From: a virus
Virus record (IMG/VR): IMGVR_UViG_3300043446_003513
Coordinates: 42,680 to 106,679 of that record
Length of the DNA stretch: 64,000 bases
Strand: one strand, 5' to 3'
Shown here piece by piece: positions 28,013-36,826 of this stretch (positions are counted from its first letter, which is position 1; the number at the start of each line of letters is the position of its first letter). The notes beneath the pieces are model-generated. The model was not told the DNA's origin, searched no databases, and saw only the letters and a list, made by a program, of their open reading frames with translations. The translations under genes and the position numbers were made by a program.

Positions 28013-28977
28013 ATCACTCTTCCATCCAAATAAATACTTTTTGATCTTTCTATAAACAAAGGCTCCTCGGGATTGTTTGGATTTACTTCATTTTCTCCTA
28101 TAAAAATAATCTGTCTTGCATTTACTCCATCATTAACTCTTTCAATGACTTTTTCTTTTTCTATTTCAAGCCATTGTTCAACTCCCATCCGTGCAGAGCT
28201 TTCCAACCAATTTTTTGATCCAATAAATAACTTCGTTCCAAAAACTCTTATAAACATTTTATTGTCTCCAGAGTGTGCCGCTCTTGCTGCATGCCAATAC
28301 GGTCTTCCTGAAGGGAATACGGTTATGTCTCCCCTCTTAGGCTTATATGTAATCATTTTTTTTTCATCTTCTATAAAAAAATCTATTTCTCCGCCTTCAT
28401 AATTATCATTTAAATAAAATGTATAAGTCAATATTTGTTTTGGCCCTGGCCATTCCCATCTTTGTGAATGCCAATCAGTATGAACACCAATTGTAAATTC
28501 ATTTTCTAAATTATTTTTATGTTCTAAAATTTCTATTCTTCCAAGATACAACCCATCTGGATCATTTATTAATCTAAAATTTTTACCAGCGTACTCTGGC
28601 CAAGGATGTGATTCGTATATGTCAAAATAATTATTGTGGACGTCTGTTAATTTTTTAGCAATTAAATTGCTGACCTCTAATTGTTTTTTACCAACGTCGT
28701 TTAAATTTTCATAATCTATATCCACTCCGCCTAAAAATGTAGTTTTTTCCCCAAATGTATACCACTTGGTCCATGTTGTAATTATTGTTCCATCTTTTCT
28801 ATCAACAGAAGGATGTCCATGATAGTCATAATAAGAAGAATCAATTGGTTCTGAAGTAGGAATATGAGAGGTATCTTGTCTAGATTTTTTAATTGTATCA
28901 AAAATTAAATCTAATTCTTCTAAAGAAAATACATCTTTATAAATATGAACCTTGTCCATAATTTTAATATTTCTCAT
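28009..28977 (-). CDS. 2OG-Fe(II) oxygenase, prolyl hydroxylase-like (322 aa)
   Basis: HTD in IGVHTDWHSQ, YTFYLNDNYEGGEIDFF, KRGDITVFPSGRPYWHAARA (distal His) and a downstream FIRVFGTKL Arg. It is the longest of the set, with an N-terminal domain of about 165 residues. The shared PSxxPYxHxAR motif shows it is a close relative of the gene at 27131, so the pair probably arose by duplication. Confidence 0.87.
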   Translation of the reverse strand: MRNIKIMDKVHIYKDVFSLEELDLIFDTIKKSRQDTSHIPTSEPIDSSYYDYHGHPSVDRKDGTIITTWTKWYTFGEKTTFLGGVDIDYENLNDVGKKQLEVSNLIAKKLTDVHNNYFDIYESHPWPEYAGKNFRLINDPDGLYLGRIEILEHKNNLENEFTIGVHTDWHSQRWEWPGPKQILTYTFYLNDNYEGGEIDFFIEDEKKMITYKPKRGDITVFPSGRPYWHAARAAHSGDNKMFIRVFGTKLFIGSKNWLESSARMGVEQWLEIEKEKVIERVNDGVNARQIIFIGENEVNPNNPEEPLFIERSKSIYLDGRVI

Positions 28978-29117
28978 TTAAAAATCCTTTTATGTTTTAC
29001 AAGATAGGGTCCTAGATCTGACTTTATTCTACTATCTTTGTCTATCCTTACTATTCTACCATTTTTTATAATAGTTCGATTTTGAGGATACTTCTTTTTC
29101 CTTTGACCACTAGACAT
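28974..29117 (-). CDS. small basic protein (47 aa)
   Basis: ATG 29117 follows GGGAGGGAAAGA. MSSGQRKKKYPQNRTIIKNG is strongly basic, with a strand-like RIVRIDKDSRI. ATGA overlap with the oxygenase gene. Function unknown. Confidence 0.7.
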   Translation of the reverse strand: MSSGQRKKKYPQNRTIIKNGRIVRIDKDSRIKSDLGPYLVKHKRIFK

Positions 29118-29418
29118 TCTTTCCCTCCCGTTCTTCTAATAACTGCTCTAATAAAGACCATTCTATTACAGCTAATCTAGTTTTATTGTTGTCTTTGCCC
29201 AATATTAATTTAAGAACTGGGTATTTGTCTCTGTTTACCTTAAATGTATCTGTACAAATTTTTGCCCAAATAGATTGAGATATAGATATAGACTTTTCAT
29301 ATTCTTTATAGTCTACGACAAAATCTTTCCATTGTGCATCGCCTTTACTATAATCTCCTCTGCCACTATTTTTTTGCTGTTTTGCATTATCTCTTTTGGC
29401 TTCAGATCTCTCAGACAT
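29110..29418 (-). CDS. conserved phage protein near recA (102 aa)
   Basis: A basic start (SEAKRDNAKQQKNSGRGDYS) and KGDAQWKDFVVDYKEYEKSI, then WAKICTDTFKVNRDKYPVL. The pattern recurs beside recombination genes in actinophages and reads like a DNA-associated enzyme, but I cannot assign an activity. Confidence 0.7.
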   Translation of the reverse strand: MSERSEAKRDNAKQQKNSGRGDYSKGDAQWKDFVVDYKEYEKSISISQSIWAKICTDTFKVNRDKYPVLKLILGKDNNKTRLAVIEWSLLEQLLEEREGKNV

Positions 29419-29603
29419 TATTGCACCTGAAATTTATTTTTGTGTTCATTCCCGCATTCCCAAATTAATATTTTTTCTACAGGATCCCATAATGCTCCTT
29501 CAACATCCAGGTCACAATATGCACATCCTCTTATGCCACCCAGCTCTTCATAATTATTATTTGTTGGTTTTGGTTTATTTATAAACTCATTTATATTTGG
29601 CAT
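29418..29603 (-). CDS. small zinc-binding protein (61 aa)
   Basis: MPNINEFINKPKPTNNNY; Cys ligands in GCAYCDLDVEG and IWECGNEHKNKF. ATG 29603 lies within the end of recA (17-base overlap). Function unknown. Confidence 0.65.
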   Translation of the reverse strand: MPNINEFINKPKPTNNNYEELGGIRGCAYCDLDVEGALWDPVEKILIWECGNEHKNKFQVQ

Positions 29604-30594
29604 ACACTTCACTTGTAATTTTAGCAAGCACCTCTGGGTTATCTCTTAAATACTGTACAGTTTTGGATCTACCCTGCAATCTTTCTCCGTTTACAGTATA
29701 CCAAGCTCCTCCTTTTTCTACAACGCCGCACATTTCTGCAACATCTAAGGTTTCGCCAACCAAGTCTACACCGAGAACATCCCCTTGGTAGTAGAAGTCG
29801 TACTGTCCAGATAAATTTGGGGGGCCGAGTTTGTTGTAATCAATAATCCAATTAACTGGCCTTCCGATTTTTTGTTCAATAATTTTGTCGCCAACTTTAA
29901 CGCCAGCTTTAATAGCATTCGCCTCAGCCTCAGAAGACCAGAGCTTGATGACAGTGGAAGAAAAGAACTTAACTGCCATCCCACCCGTGGGTATGTGCGA
30001 AGCATGCATAGATCCAAATTGATTTCGTTGTTGTGATATGAGAATAAGTAATGTGTTCTTGTTTGCATAATTTAACATTTTGACTGCGTGGGTCATATCC
30101 TTTGCTTCTGCGCCGATTTGCTTTGTATCTTGCAAATCTTTTAATTCATTTCCATCTTTTTCAAAATAAATAGCTGGTAGCAAAGCTGAAATGGAATCTA
30201 CAACAATTATATCCACATCTGCTTCCATGAGGCTTGTGGCAACATCTACCATATCGTTTACAGTTTTAGCTGGAGAATAAATTAATTTTTCTGAATCAAC
30301 TCCAAGCTGACTGGCCCAATCTGCTGAATATGAATGCTCGGCATCTATCCATGCACAAGTTTTACCCTCTTGTTGTGCCAACGCAATTAATTGTAGACAA
30401 AAAGAAGACTTGCCAGCAGATTTATTTCCCCACACAAGAACCTGTCTTCCATATCCAAGACCTCCTTGAAGAGCAAAATTTAATCCGATGCTTGGTGTGG
30501 GCTGCTTAATAATTTGTACATCTACTGCTGACTGAACCCTACTTCTAGTTTTAGGATCGAGTTTAGCTAATACATCGTTTATCTGTATCGTCAT
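29587..30594 (-). CDS. recA: RecA-like recombinase (335 aa)
   Basis: Walker A in VWGNKSAGKSSF, catalytic Glu in DAEHSY, Walker B in VDIIVVDSISALLP, loop L2 region with LLILISQQRNQFG and MHASHIPTGGMAVK. It makes ssDNA filaments and drives strand exchange. It is slightly shorter than bacterial RecA and lacks a long acidic tail. It sits in the recombination group with the Cas4-like nuclease and RuvC-like resolvase. Confidence 0.93.
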   Translation of the reverse strand: MTIQINDVLAKLDPKTRSRVQSAVDVQIIKQPTPSIGLNFALQGGLGYGRQVLVWGNKSAGKSSFCLQLIALAQQEGKTCAWIDAEHSYSADWASQLGVDSEKLIYSPAKTVNDMVDVATSLMEADVDIIVVDSISALLPAIYFEKDGNELKDLQDTKQIGAEAKDMTHAVKMLNYANKNTLLILISQQRNQFGSMHASHIPTGGMAVKFFSSTVIKLWSSEAEANAIKAGVKVGDKIIEQKIGRPVNWIIDYNKLGPPNLSGQYDFYYQGDVLGVDLVGETLDVAEMCGVVEKGGAWYTVNGERLQGRSKTVQYLRDNPEVLAKITSEVYAKYK

Positions 30595-30597
30595 GTT

Positions 30598-30933
30598 CTA
30601 CCTTCTATAAAATGGGCTATTGTAATCAACAAACCCTACCTCTAAATTTCCTCTTGTGCATTGAAATCCAATTGAATTTGATGGCCTCTCCCCATCAGAT
30701 TCATATCTTAATTCAAAACCCATTTCATCAGTATCTTGATTATATGTTACACACATCATGCTTCCATTATTTGTTATAAAATCATTTGGCCAAACCTGTT
30801 CGTTATCTATTAATTCATTAAAAATAGATCTTGGAACAAAAATTTTTCCATGATGTTTTAGTATAGCCACTAAGGCTGATGTTGCTCTTAATTTTTCAAA
30901 TATGATTCTGTTTATATCTAGTTCTTCAGACAT
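30598..30933 (-). CDS. hypothetical protein, paralogue of 31289-31495 (111 aa)
   Basis: NRIIFEKLRATSALVAILKH followed by GKIFVPRSIFNEL matches the 68-aa product two genes upstream (IFKMLTASRILVAILED...ISADSFINM). The C-terminal part is beta-rich. The ATG is six bases after TGCTATAAT, so it is probably leaderless. Function unknown. Confidence 0.75.
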   Translation of the reverse strand: MSEELDINRIIFEKLRATSALVAILKHHGKIFVPRSIFNELIDNEQVWPNDFITNNGSMMCVTYNQDTDEMGFELRYESDGERPSNSIGFQCTRGNLEVGFVDYNSPFYRR

Positions 30934-30939
30934 AATATC

Positions 30940-30948
30940 ATTATAGCA
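30940..30948 (-). promoter_or_regulatory. extended -10 leaderless promoter before recA group
   Basis: Minus-strand TGCTATAAT (30948-30940), six bases before ATG 30933. It would also serve recA. Confidence 0.8.
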
Positions 30949-31299
30949 TTAAAATAAATTGCCGTGAAGCTTCGGGCGTTCTTTATTTTTATTAATTTTT
31001 GATTCTAATATTTCGTCTAAGCTATGTAAAACCATTTCTTCATTTCTCATTGCAGCATAAACATCTAGCAATCTAATAATAACGTCTGCCATTTCTTCTA
31101 CAACCTTTTCGCTACCATGATTTTTTCTAATTGCTTCTAATACTTCGGTAACTTCAGAATGAACAAGGGCTAATTTATTTCCAAGCTTATCGTAATTTGT
31201 TTGTCCGTCCCAAAAACCTTTTTCTTTAGCTGTTTCATGAAGTAGTGCAGATAATGCATCCAAACCATAATCTGTCATCAAAGAAATATTACTGTTCAT
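30949..31299 (-). CDS. MazG-like nucleotide pyrophosphohydrolase (116 aa)
   Basis: LVHSEVTEVLEAIRKN and VVEEMADVIIRLLDVYA give the ExxE...ExxD metal sites of the all-alpha NTP pyrophosphatase superfamily. Such enzymes clean nucleotide pools or lower (p)ppGpp. ATG 31299 is used because AGAGGAT precedes it. Confidence 0.85.
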   Translation of the reverse strand: MNSNISLMTDYGLDALSALLHETAKEKGFWDGQTNYDKLGNKLALVHSEVTEVLEAIRKNHGSEKVVEEMADVIIRLLDVYAAMRNEEMVLHSLDEILESKINKNKERPKLHGNLF

Positions 31300-31495
31300 T
31301 AGTATCCTCTTTAATCTTAAATGTGAAACGATTTGTTTCATCATCGTAATCAACTTGAAGTTGTTTATCTTGTGCCACCATATTTATAAATGAATCTGCA
31401 GAAATAGAAATTTGTTTTTGATCTTCTAAAATTGCAACCAATATTCTACTTGCAGTTAACATTTTAAAAATTTCTTCTGGAGTTTGCTCTGTCAT
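31289..31495 (-). CDS. hypothetical protein, paralogue of 30598-30933 (68 aa)
   Basis: TPEEIFKMLTASRILVAILE, then SISADSFINMVAQ and an acidic strand end. It is a shorter copy of the gene at 30598. AAAGGAGATAAA precedes ATG 31495, which overlaps the polymerase stop (ATGA). Confidence 0.75.
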   Translation of the reverse strand: MTEQTPEEIFKMLTASRILVAILEDQKQISISADSFINMVAQDKQLQVDYDDETNRFTFKIKEDTNEQ

Positions 31496-34400
31496 TTTAT
31501 CTCCTTTATCATTAAAGTTCCGTCATCCAATTTGGATAACACTACCTTACATTTCATACCCTCACGCATTTTGGCAAGGGAAGTCTTATACATGGCTGGA
31601 AATGCAATAGCTCTAGTTAATTCTTTAGACTTATTACTAAGTACAATATGGCTCATCATCTTTCCAGCCTTTGTTTTATATGGGGTAAAGTTTACTACAA
31701 TATACTCATCGTCTTGTAGATCATATTCTTTTCTATAAAGATAATCAACAAACAAGTCCGAAGCATTTGGATCAATTTCCTTAACATTTATATACCTTGC
31801 AATTCTATTATCTCCAACTAAAATAAAATACATTTGATTTGGTTCAATCTGTGTGTCTTCGTGATGAAACAAACCAATAGATCCAGTTTCGTCTACAAGC
31901 TCAACTCTTGCCCAACCTGTGCCACGCTTAATACTTTTGACCATTCCAAACATTACAAAAGATCCTAGGTCATCAAAATCTTCAATCGGCCTAGCCTGTG
32001 CTTTAATTCTTGGAGGGATTCCAGATAAATTAAATGCTGGTATTCCAAGATACTCGTAGTAGTTATCTTTTTCATTTCCAGACCTTGGGTTATCTTCAAA
32101 TGCTGCTCCACCAATAGAATTTAGTGCATCTATAGCCCTGCTATTAATCCCGCTACCCTTGGTAGATGCAATATCCATAAACTCTTTATAATTTTTAAAT
32201 GGTCTTTTTTCTATAATCTTATTAGCAATATTGTCTGAAATATATTTAATTTCAGCTAAACCAAATCTAATAGAATTGTCTTTTAATGAAAAATACATTT
32301 CAGACTCATTAATATGTGGTAACAGGATCTTTAATCCAAGTCTTTTTGCCTCAATTAAATATTCCGTTCTAGCATCCTTATCGTTTTCATTTTTAAGAAT
32401 TGAAAACATGAAATCCAAGGGGTAATAATACTTGAGCCAAGCTGTCCAATAAGATAACATACTGTAAGCAACGGCGTGAGAACGATTAAAAGAATAGCCC
32501 GCATGAGCCTCAAAGTCATGCCATAACGCTTCCGCCTTCTTTTCTCCAATATGCCTTGAAGCTCCAAGAACAAATTTTTCTTTAAACTGGTCGAATTCCT
32601 TTGCATCCTTCTTCTTTCCAATGATCTTTCTTACCTTGTCAGCTTCTGACCAAGACATACCGCCCAGATAAACGCAAGCTTGCATAACCTGTTCTTGGTA
32701 AATAATAACTCCATAAGTATTTTTTGTAAACGGTTGCATAATTTCATGAACATAACTTGTTGCTTCTTTTCCGTGCTTTCTATTAATATAAGAAGCGCCA
32801 ACAGTATTCATGGCTCCAGGCCTAATTAAAGCATTTGATGCAGCCAAATCTTCAAAAGTAGAAACTCCCATTTTCATCAACAAATTAGTATATGGAGTTG
32901 CTTCGGCTTGAAATACTCCCTTTGTGTATCCTTCACTTAGTGTTTGATAAACCAATTGATCATTCATTTCTAAATCAGATAAAATAATTGTTTTATTATG
33001 TCTTTTCTTTATTGATTCTAAAGTATCAGAAATAACAGATAAGGTTTTTAATCCAAGGGCATCTAGCTTAATTAATCCGATATCTGCTACTGTATCCATA
33101 TCGTACGCAACAACTGGAATTCTTCCAGAAACTTTATCATTAGCATCTTCTCTAGACTCAACTGGAGCATAAGACCTTAGTTCATCTTTTGCAACAACAA
33201 CTCCAGCAGCATGAACTCCTACTGATCTTATTCTTCCGCGAAGTTTTTCCGCAAGTCCGACAACTTCTGGATACTTTGCTCTAAAGTCTTTTGTGTTTGG
33301 AGATTCCATAAAATCTTCAAAAGTATCTACTGGTTTTAACGCTCTATTTACTTCTTGAAGCGGAACCATAAATACACGTGCCGCATCTCTAACAACGCCT
33401 TTATCTTTAAAGTAAGTAAATGTAGATATAGAGGCAACATGCTTAAATTTCTTTTTTAAATAATCTTTAACTTCCTTACGACGGCGATCTTCAAAATCTG
33501 TATCGATATCTGGAAAATCATTTCGTTCAGGATTAATAAATCTAAAAAACAAAAGGTCGTATTCAATTGGATCGACATCTGTTATTCCTAGTAAATAACA
33601 AACCAACGATCCTGCCGCCGATCCACGACCTGGCCCAACCATTATATTTTGAGACTTAGCCCAATTAATCATATCTGCAACTACTAAAAAGTAAGACGCA
33701 AAACTTTTTTCTTTAATTATATTTAATTCTTCATATAGTCTAATTTCATATTTGTCATTTCCCAGCCACGATGAAGTCAGGTGTAGGTCTTCAAGGGCTT
33801 TAAAGGCCATCTCAGCCAACTTTTCATCGGCATTGGTCTTAGGTACTGGCAAAAGATCTAAGCCCTGTTTAAAATCGTACTCCTCAATTTTATTGGCTAT
33901 CTCTACAGAATTATCATAAATATCTGTTCTTGAAATTCCAGCTTTATTAAAATCAAATTCTATTTGATTTCTTGTCTGAACAAATAAATTGTAGTCCTGA
34001 AAAGAAATTTTTCTATCTGGATATAAATAATTAAATCTATCTAGTATATTTTTCATATTTCTAGACATATCAAAATCTGCATCTTTATCCATCTTGGGAG
34101 ATGTAGAAAGAATTAATAAAGCTTCCTCTAAAATCCTATCTTCTTCTTTTGCAAAATGGCAATCTCCTGTTGCTACTGGCTTAATGCCCAATTCGTCAGC
34201 TAAATTTAAAAGAGCATTATTTACTTCTGCTGGATTATGAGACTGAACTTCCACGTAAAAGTCATCTTTAAATGTTTTCTTAAAGTCTTTTAATAAAAGC
34301 TTAGCAGAAGAAAGATCTCCCTTTTCTATAGCCTTGCTTACAAGTCCATTTAAACATCCGCTAAGAACAATAACGCCTTCGCTATATTCATTCAAAACTT

Positions 34401-34773
34401 CCCTATCGATTCTAGGCTTATGGTAAAAACCTTCATTCCATGCAATCTCTTGAAGCCTATTTATATTTTCTAGACCCTTTTTATTTTTAGCCAATAAAAT
34501 AATATGGTTGTAAGCTTGAATACTTTTATCCGTTTTAGAAGATTTATCAAACCTGTCAGTTGGAGAAATATATGCTTCTACACCGAGGATTGGTTTTACT
34601 CCTAGCTCTTTGCAAGCTATTTGCATTTCTCTATGTGACGACAATGTTCCATGATCAGTAATTGCTATAGCGGTTTGACCTGCATCTAATGCAGCTTGAG
34701 CTAACTCTTTAGGAGAGTTAAGCCCATCCATCAAGGAATAATATGAATGAACATGTAAGTGTACAAACTTCAT
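31492..34773 (-). CDS. dnaE: DNA polymerase III alpha subunit, C family (1093 aa)
   Basis: PHP domain at the N-terminus (FVHLHVHSYYSLMDG, AIAITDHGTL). The polymerase core has VGPGRGSAAGSLVCYLLG near residue 380 and FPDIDTDFEDRRRKEV near 420, giving the catalytic Asp pair. KGVFQAEATPYT, fingers, helix-hairpin-helix and a C-terminal OB fold (about 960-1050) follow. Length is close to bacterial DnaE. The phage thus carries its own replicative polymerase. No separate clamp loader is seen in the window. GGCGGAAGAT precedes the ATG. Confidence 0.95.
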   Translation of the reverse strand: MKFVHLHVHSYYSLMDGLNSPKELAQAALDAGQTAIAITDHGTLSSHREMQIACKELGVKPILGVEAYISPTDRFDKSSKTDKSIQAYNHIILLAKNKKGLENINRLQEIAWNEGFYHKPRIDREVLNEYSEGVIVLSGCLNGLVSKAIEKGDLSSAKLLLKDFKKTFKDDFYVEVQSHNPAEVNNALLNLADELGIKPVATGDCHFAKEEDRILEEALLILSTSPKMDKDADFDMSRNMKNILDRFNYLYPDRKISFQDYNLFVQTRNQIEFDFNKAGISRTDIYDNSVEIANKIEEYDFKQGLDLLPVPKTNADEKLAEMAFKALEDLHLTSSWLGNDKYEIRLYEELNIIKEKSFASYFLVVADMINWAKSQNIMVGPGRGSAAGSLVCYLLGITDVDPIEYDLLFFRFINPERNDFPDIDTDFEDRRRKEVKDYLKKKFKHVASISTFTYFKDKGVVRDAARVFMVPLQEVNRALKPVDTFEDFMESPNTKDFRAKYPEVVGLAEKLRGRIRSVGVHAAGVVVAKDELRSYAPVESREDANDKVSGRIPVVAYDMDTVADIGLIKLDALGLKTLSVISDTLESIKKRHNKTIILSDLEMNDQLVYQTLSEGYTKGVFQAEATPYTNLLMKMGVSTFEDLAASNALIRPGAMNTVGASYINRKHGKEATSYVHEIMQPFTKNTYGVIIYQEQVMQACVYLGGMSWSEADKVRKIIGKKKDAKEFDQFKEKFVLGASRHIGEKKAEALWHDFEAHAGYSFNRSHAVAYSMLSYWTAWLKYYYPLDFMFSILKNENDKDARTEYLIEAKRLGLKILLPHINESEMYFSLKDNSIRFGLAEIKYISDNIANKIIEKRPFKNYKEFMDIASTKGSGINSRAIDALNSIGGAAFEDNPRSGNEKDNYYEYLGIPAFNLSGIPPRIKAQARPIEDFDDLGSFVMFGMVKSIKRGTGWARVELVDETGSIGLFHHEDTQIEPNQMYFILVGDNRIARYINVKEIDPNASDLFVDYLYRKEYDLQDDEYIVVNFTPYKTKAGKMMSHIVLSNKSKELTRAIAFPAMYKTSLAKMREGMKCKVVLSKLDDGTLMIKEIK

Positions 34774-34797
34774 ATCTTCCGCCTTTTCTTATTCATG

Positions 34798-34870
34798 TAC
34801 CCAGAGTGGGATTTGAACCCACGCTTTATAGATTTTAAGTCTATTGCCTCTGCCACTGGGCTACCTGGGC
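34798..34870 (-). tRNA. tRNA with anticodon TAA (Leu), short variable loop
   Basis: A 73-base cloverleaf: acceptor GCCCAGG/TCTGGGT (G-U at both ends), anticodon ATAGA-CTTAAAA-TCTAT, variable loop of only five bases (AAAGC), T arm GTGGG-TTCAAAT-CCCAC, discriminator A. The anticodon UAA reads UUA (Leu), but tRNA-Leu normally has a long variable arm, so identity by charging is uncertain. Confidence 0.88.
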
Positions 34871-34877
34871 CCCTCTA

Positions 34878-35546
34878 CTACCAGTCTAAATTGCTGCTGG
34901 TTGCAGAATTCGATTCGCTGTTAGCCTCTCCAGAGAAAAAAGACTCTTGTTCGGCATATGGCAAGTCCCTGACTGCTGTTGCCTCAAGATCATATAGATC
35001 CAAAGATGATGAATCAAACGCTGTCTCATCTTTTGCTAGAGGAATAATTGTATAGCTTGTATCTGTTTTTGTTCCAGTTCGCTTAATTCTCCACATCAAA
35101 TTTGTGATGCTTCCCATTTCGCCAGCATATTCAATTAGTGTAGGTGTAACAGTCTTTCCACTAGAACCCTGTGATAAGATTGCTACATATGGCTCTTCTT
35201 TGCCATCATCGACAAGCACGTTGATATACAAACGAGACTTGCCCTTCCAGCCAGCCTTATAATCTTTTCTATGTTGCTCGCAACCCCAGCATTTGCCCTG
35301 ATCTTCCATCGAGCACAATGCCTTGCGGCGATAATCTTTTGGATTTGTATGTTCTACTGCAATAAAACCCAGACCATTTTTTTGACTATATGTTGGTGAA
35401 TCTGGATCTAGTTCTTGAAGAAATCTAATCTTGACGCTTTCTGAATCTTCAAGCTTTACCCATCTGGCCTTACTTCCTTCTCCAGATGTAATTTGTGGTT
35501 TATCCATTACTTTGTTTAGATCTTTTAGACCTTTAACGATACCCAT
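34878..35546 (-). CDS. gp32-like single-stranded DNA-binding protein (222 aa)
   Basis: A Cys/His cluster CSMEDQGKCWGCEQHRK (about 77-93) resembles the zinc site of T4 gp32-type SSB. Basic beta strands (WKGKSRLYINVLV) and an acidic/polar C-terminus ending SSNLDW, the usual SSB protein-docking tail, follow. Position beside primase, helicase and polymerase fits. AAGGAGATATAA precedes the ATG. Confidence 0.75.
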   Translation of the reverse strand: MGIVKGLKDLNKVMDKPQITSGEGSKARWVKLEDSESVKIRFLQELDPDSPTYSQKNGLGFIAVEHTNPKDYRRKALCSMEDQGKCWGCEQHRKDYKAGWKGKSRLYINVLVDDGKEEPYVAILSQGSSGKTVTPTLIEYAGEMGSITNLMWRIKRTGTKTDTSYTIIPLAKDETAFDSSSLDLYDLEATAVRDLPYAEQESFFSGEANSESNSATSSNLDW

Positions 35547-35594
35547 TTATATCTCCTTCTGTATAGTTGATGGTATATATCCATCTGTTCTTTC

Positions 35595-35603
35595 ATTATA
35601 TCA
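35595..35603 (-). promoter_or_regulatory. extended -10 promoter of the SSB gene
   Basis: Minus-strand TGATATAAT (35603-35595) directly at the primase stop codon, with no clear -35. Confidence 0.6.
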
Positions 35604-36599
35604 TGGGTTCCAAGATCGATATTCGATATCGGAAACTGCGTTTTTAATACAGGCTTTAATTTCTTCTTCAGTCATATCGCCAGCATCTTTTGCATCATGT
35701 GGGTATATCTTACCATAAGAATGCGATGCCCACAAGACATCTTTATGTTTTAATTTATTTGCAATATTTAAACCGAGGTCTCTGCCAGCTTGGTCTGAAT
35801 CTGTCATGATAATTATTTGATTAAAATATCTGTTTAACAATTTAATATTATTTGATGATATATGTCCACCTAATGTTGCTATAACATTTGGAAATCCAGA
35901 CTGGTGAACCCTCATGGCGTCAAAGGAGGATTCAGTAATAATGCATACACCACCAATGCGTTTAACGTTATGAATATTAAAAAGAGTGCTACTGCGGGGA
36001 AGCCCTGTCGAATTTTTAAACTCTTTAGAGTCAATCCCACGCCCAACAATCCCAACGCAAAGGCCGTCAGGACTATATACAGGCACAGTAACCATCCTGC
36101 GGTTATTAGAATATCCAACATTAAAATGCTCCAATGTCTCGTCGGTAAATCCTCGGCCATGCATGTATGCACGACCATCCTTATATTCTTTCATTTCTTT
36201 AGATAATTTGTCAATAGTGCTTTTATCAAACTCCACAAATTCTGGTTTCTCTTCTAATAATTCATTTAAAATTTCATCAAAATTCTGTAACGACTCAGAT
36301 TCTTTTGAAGAAATAAATCTAAGTGCTTCGTAGTCATTTTTTTGTAAAACTTTTTTTACAAGATCCAGTAATGTGCCAGACTCTCCGCAAGAAGGGTTAA
36401 AGCAAATATATGCACCCTTGTCTCTGCTTACGCTAAAACTTGGTGTATGTCTATTAGAATGAAATGGGCAATAGCATAAAAAATCATTTGAGGTTTCTCC
36501 AACAACATCTAAACCAATTGATTTTACGATTGTTTTAATATGTGCTGGGGCATACTGCGTGGGATCAACTTCCCTTGTGTTATACCCTCTGATAGCCAT
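35601..36599 (-). CDS. dnaG: DnaG-like primase (332 aa)
   Basis: An N-terminal CHC2-type zinc finger (FLCYCPFHSNRHTPSF...ICFNPSCGESG) is followed by a Toprim domain (GVCIITESSFDAMRVHQSG, IIIMTDSDQAGRDLG). There is no C-terminal helicase-binding domain of bacterial size. It makes RNA primers. ATG 36599 (GAAGAAGG upstream) lies 76 bases inside the preceding gene. Confidence 0.9.
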   Translation of the reverse strand: MAIRGYNTREVDPTQYAPAHIKTIVKSIGLDVVGETSNDFLCYCPFHSNRHTPSFSVSRDKGAYICFNPSCGESGTLLDLVKKVLQKNDYEALRFISSKESESLQNFDEILNELLEEKPEFVEFDKSTIDKLSKEMKEYKDGRAYMHGRGFTDETLEHFNVGYSNNRRMVTVPVYSPDGLCVGIVGRGIDSKEFKNSTGLPRSSTLFNIHNVKRIGGVCIITESSFDAMRVHQSGFPNVIATLGGHISSNNIKLLNRYFNQIIIMTDSDQAGRDLGLNIANKLKHKDVLWASHSYGKIYPHDAKDAGDMTEEEIKACIKNAVSDIEYRSWNP

Positions 36600-36826
36600 G
36601 CCTTCTTCTTTCCTACGTAAACTCCATAAAGCGTCATTAAGAACGCCCAGGTTTCTCCAGTAAATTCTACAGAAAAACTAGGGTCTATGTCAAGCACCCT
36701 AGCGTAACCTCTTGATCTCATGTCATGAGTAAGCAAATTCTCATACTGAGCTCTTAATCTAATTATTTCAGAGTCATCCTTAAACTTAACTTCGACTTGA
36801 AATCTTTTAATATTTTTATGATTCAT
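36524..36826 (-). CDS. hypothetical protein between helicase and primase (100 aa)
   Basis: MNHKNIKRFQVEVKFKDDSE, then LDIDPSFSVEFTGETWAFLM and VYVGKKKAWLSEGI. It is mixed alpha/beta. ATG 36826 overlaps the helicase stop. The 76-base overlap with the primase start is longer than elsewhere here; either start could be later than drawn. Confidence 0.7.
   Translation of the reverse strand: MNHKNIKRFQVEVKFKDDSEIIRLRAQYENLLTHDMRSRGYARVLDIDPSFSVEFTGETWAFLMTLYGVYVGKKKAWLSEGITQGKLIPRSMPQHILKQS

Noticed and set aside
34798-34870. Ochre suppressor tRNA
   Set aside because: The anticodon is 5'-UAA-3', which reads UUA; reading the UAA stop would need UUA.
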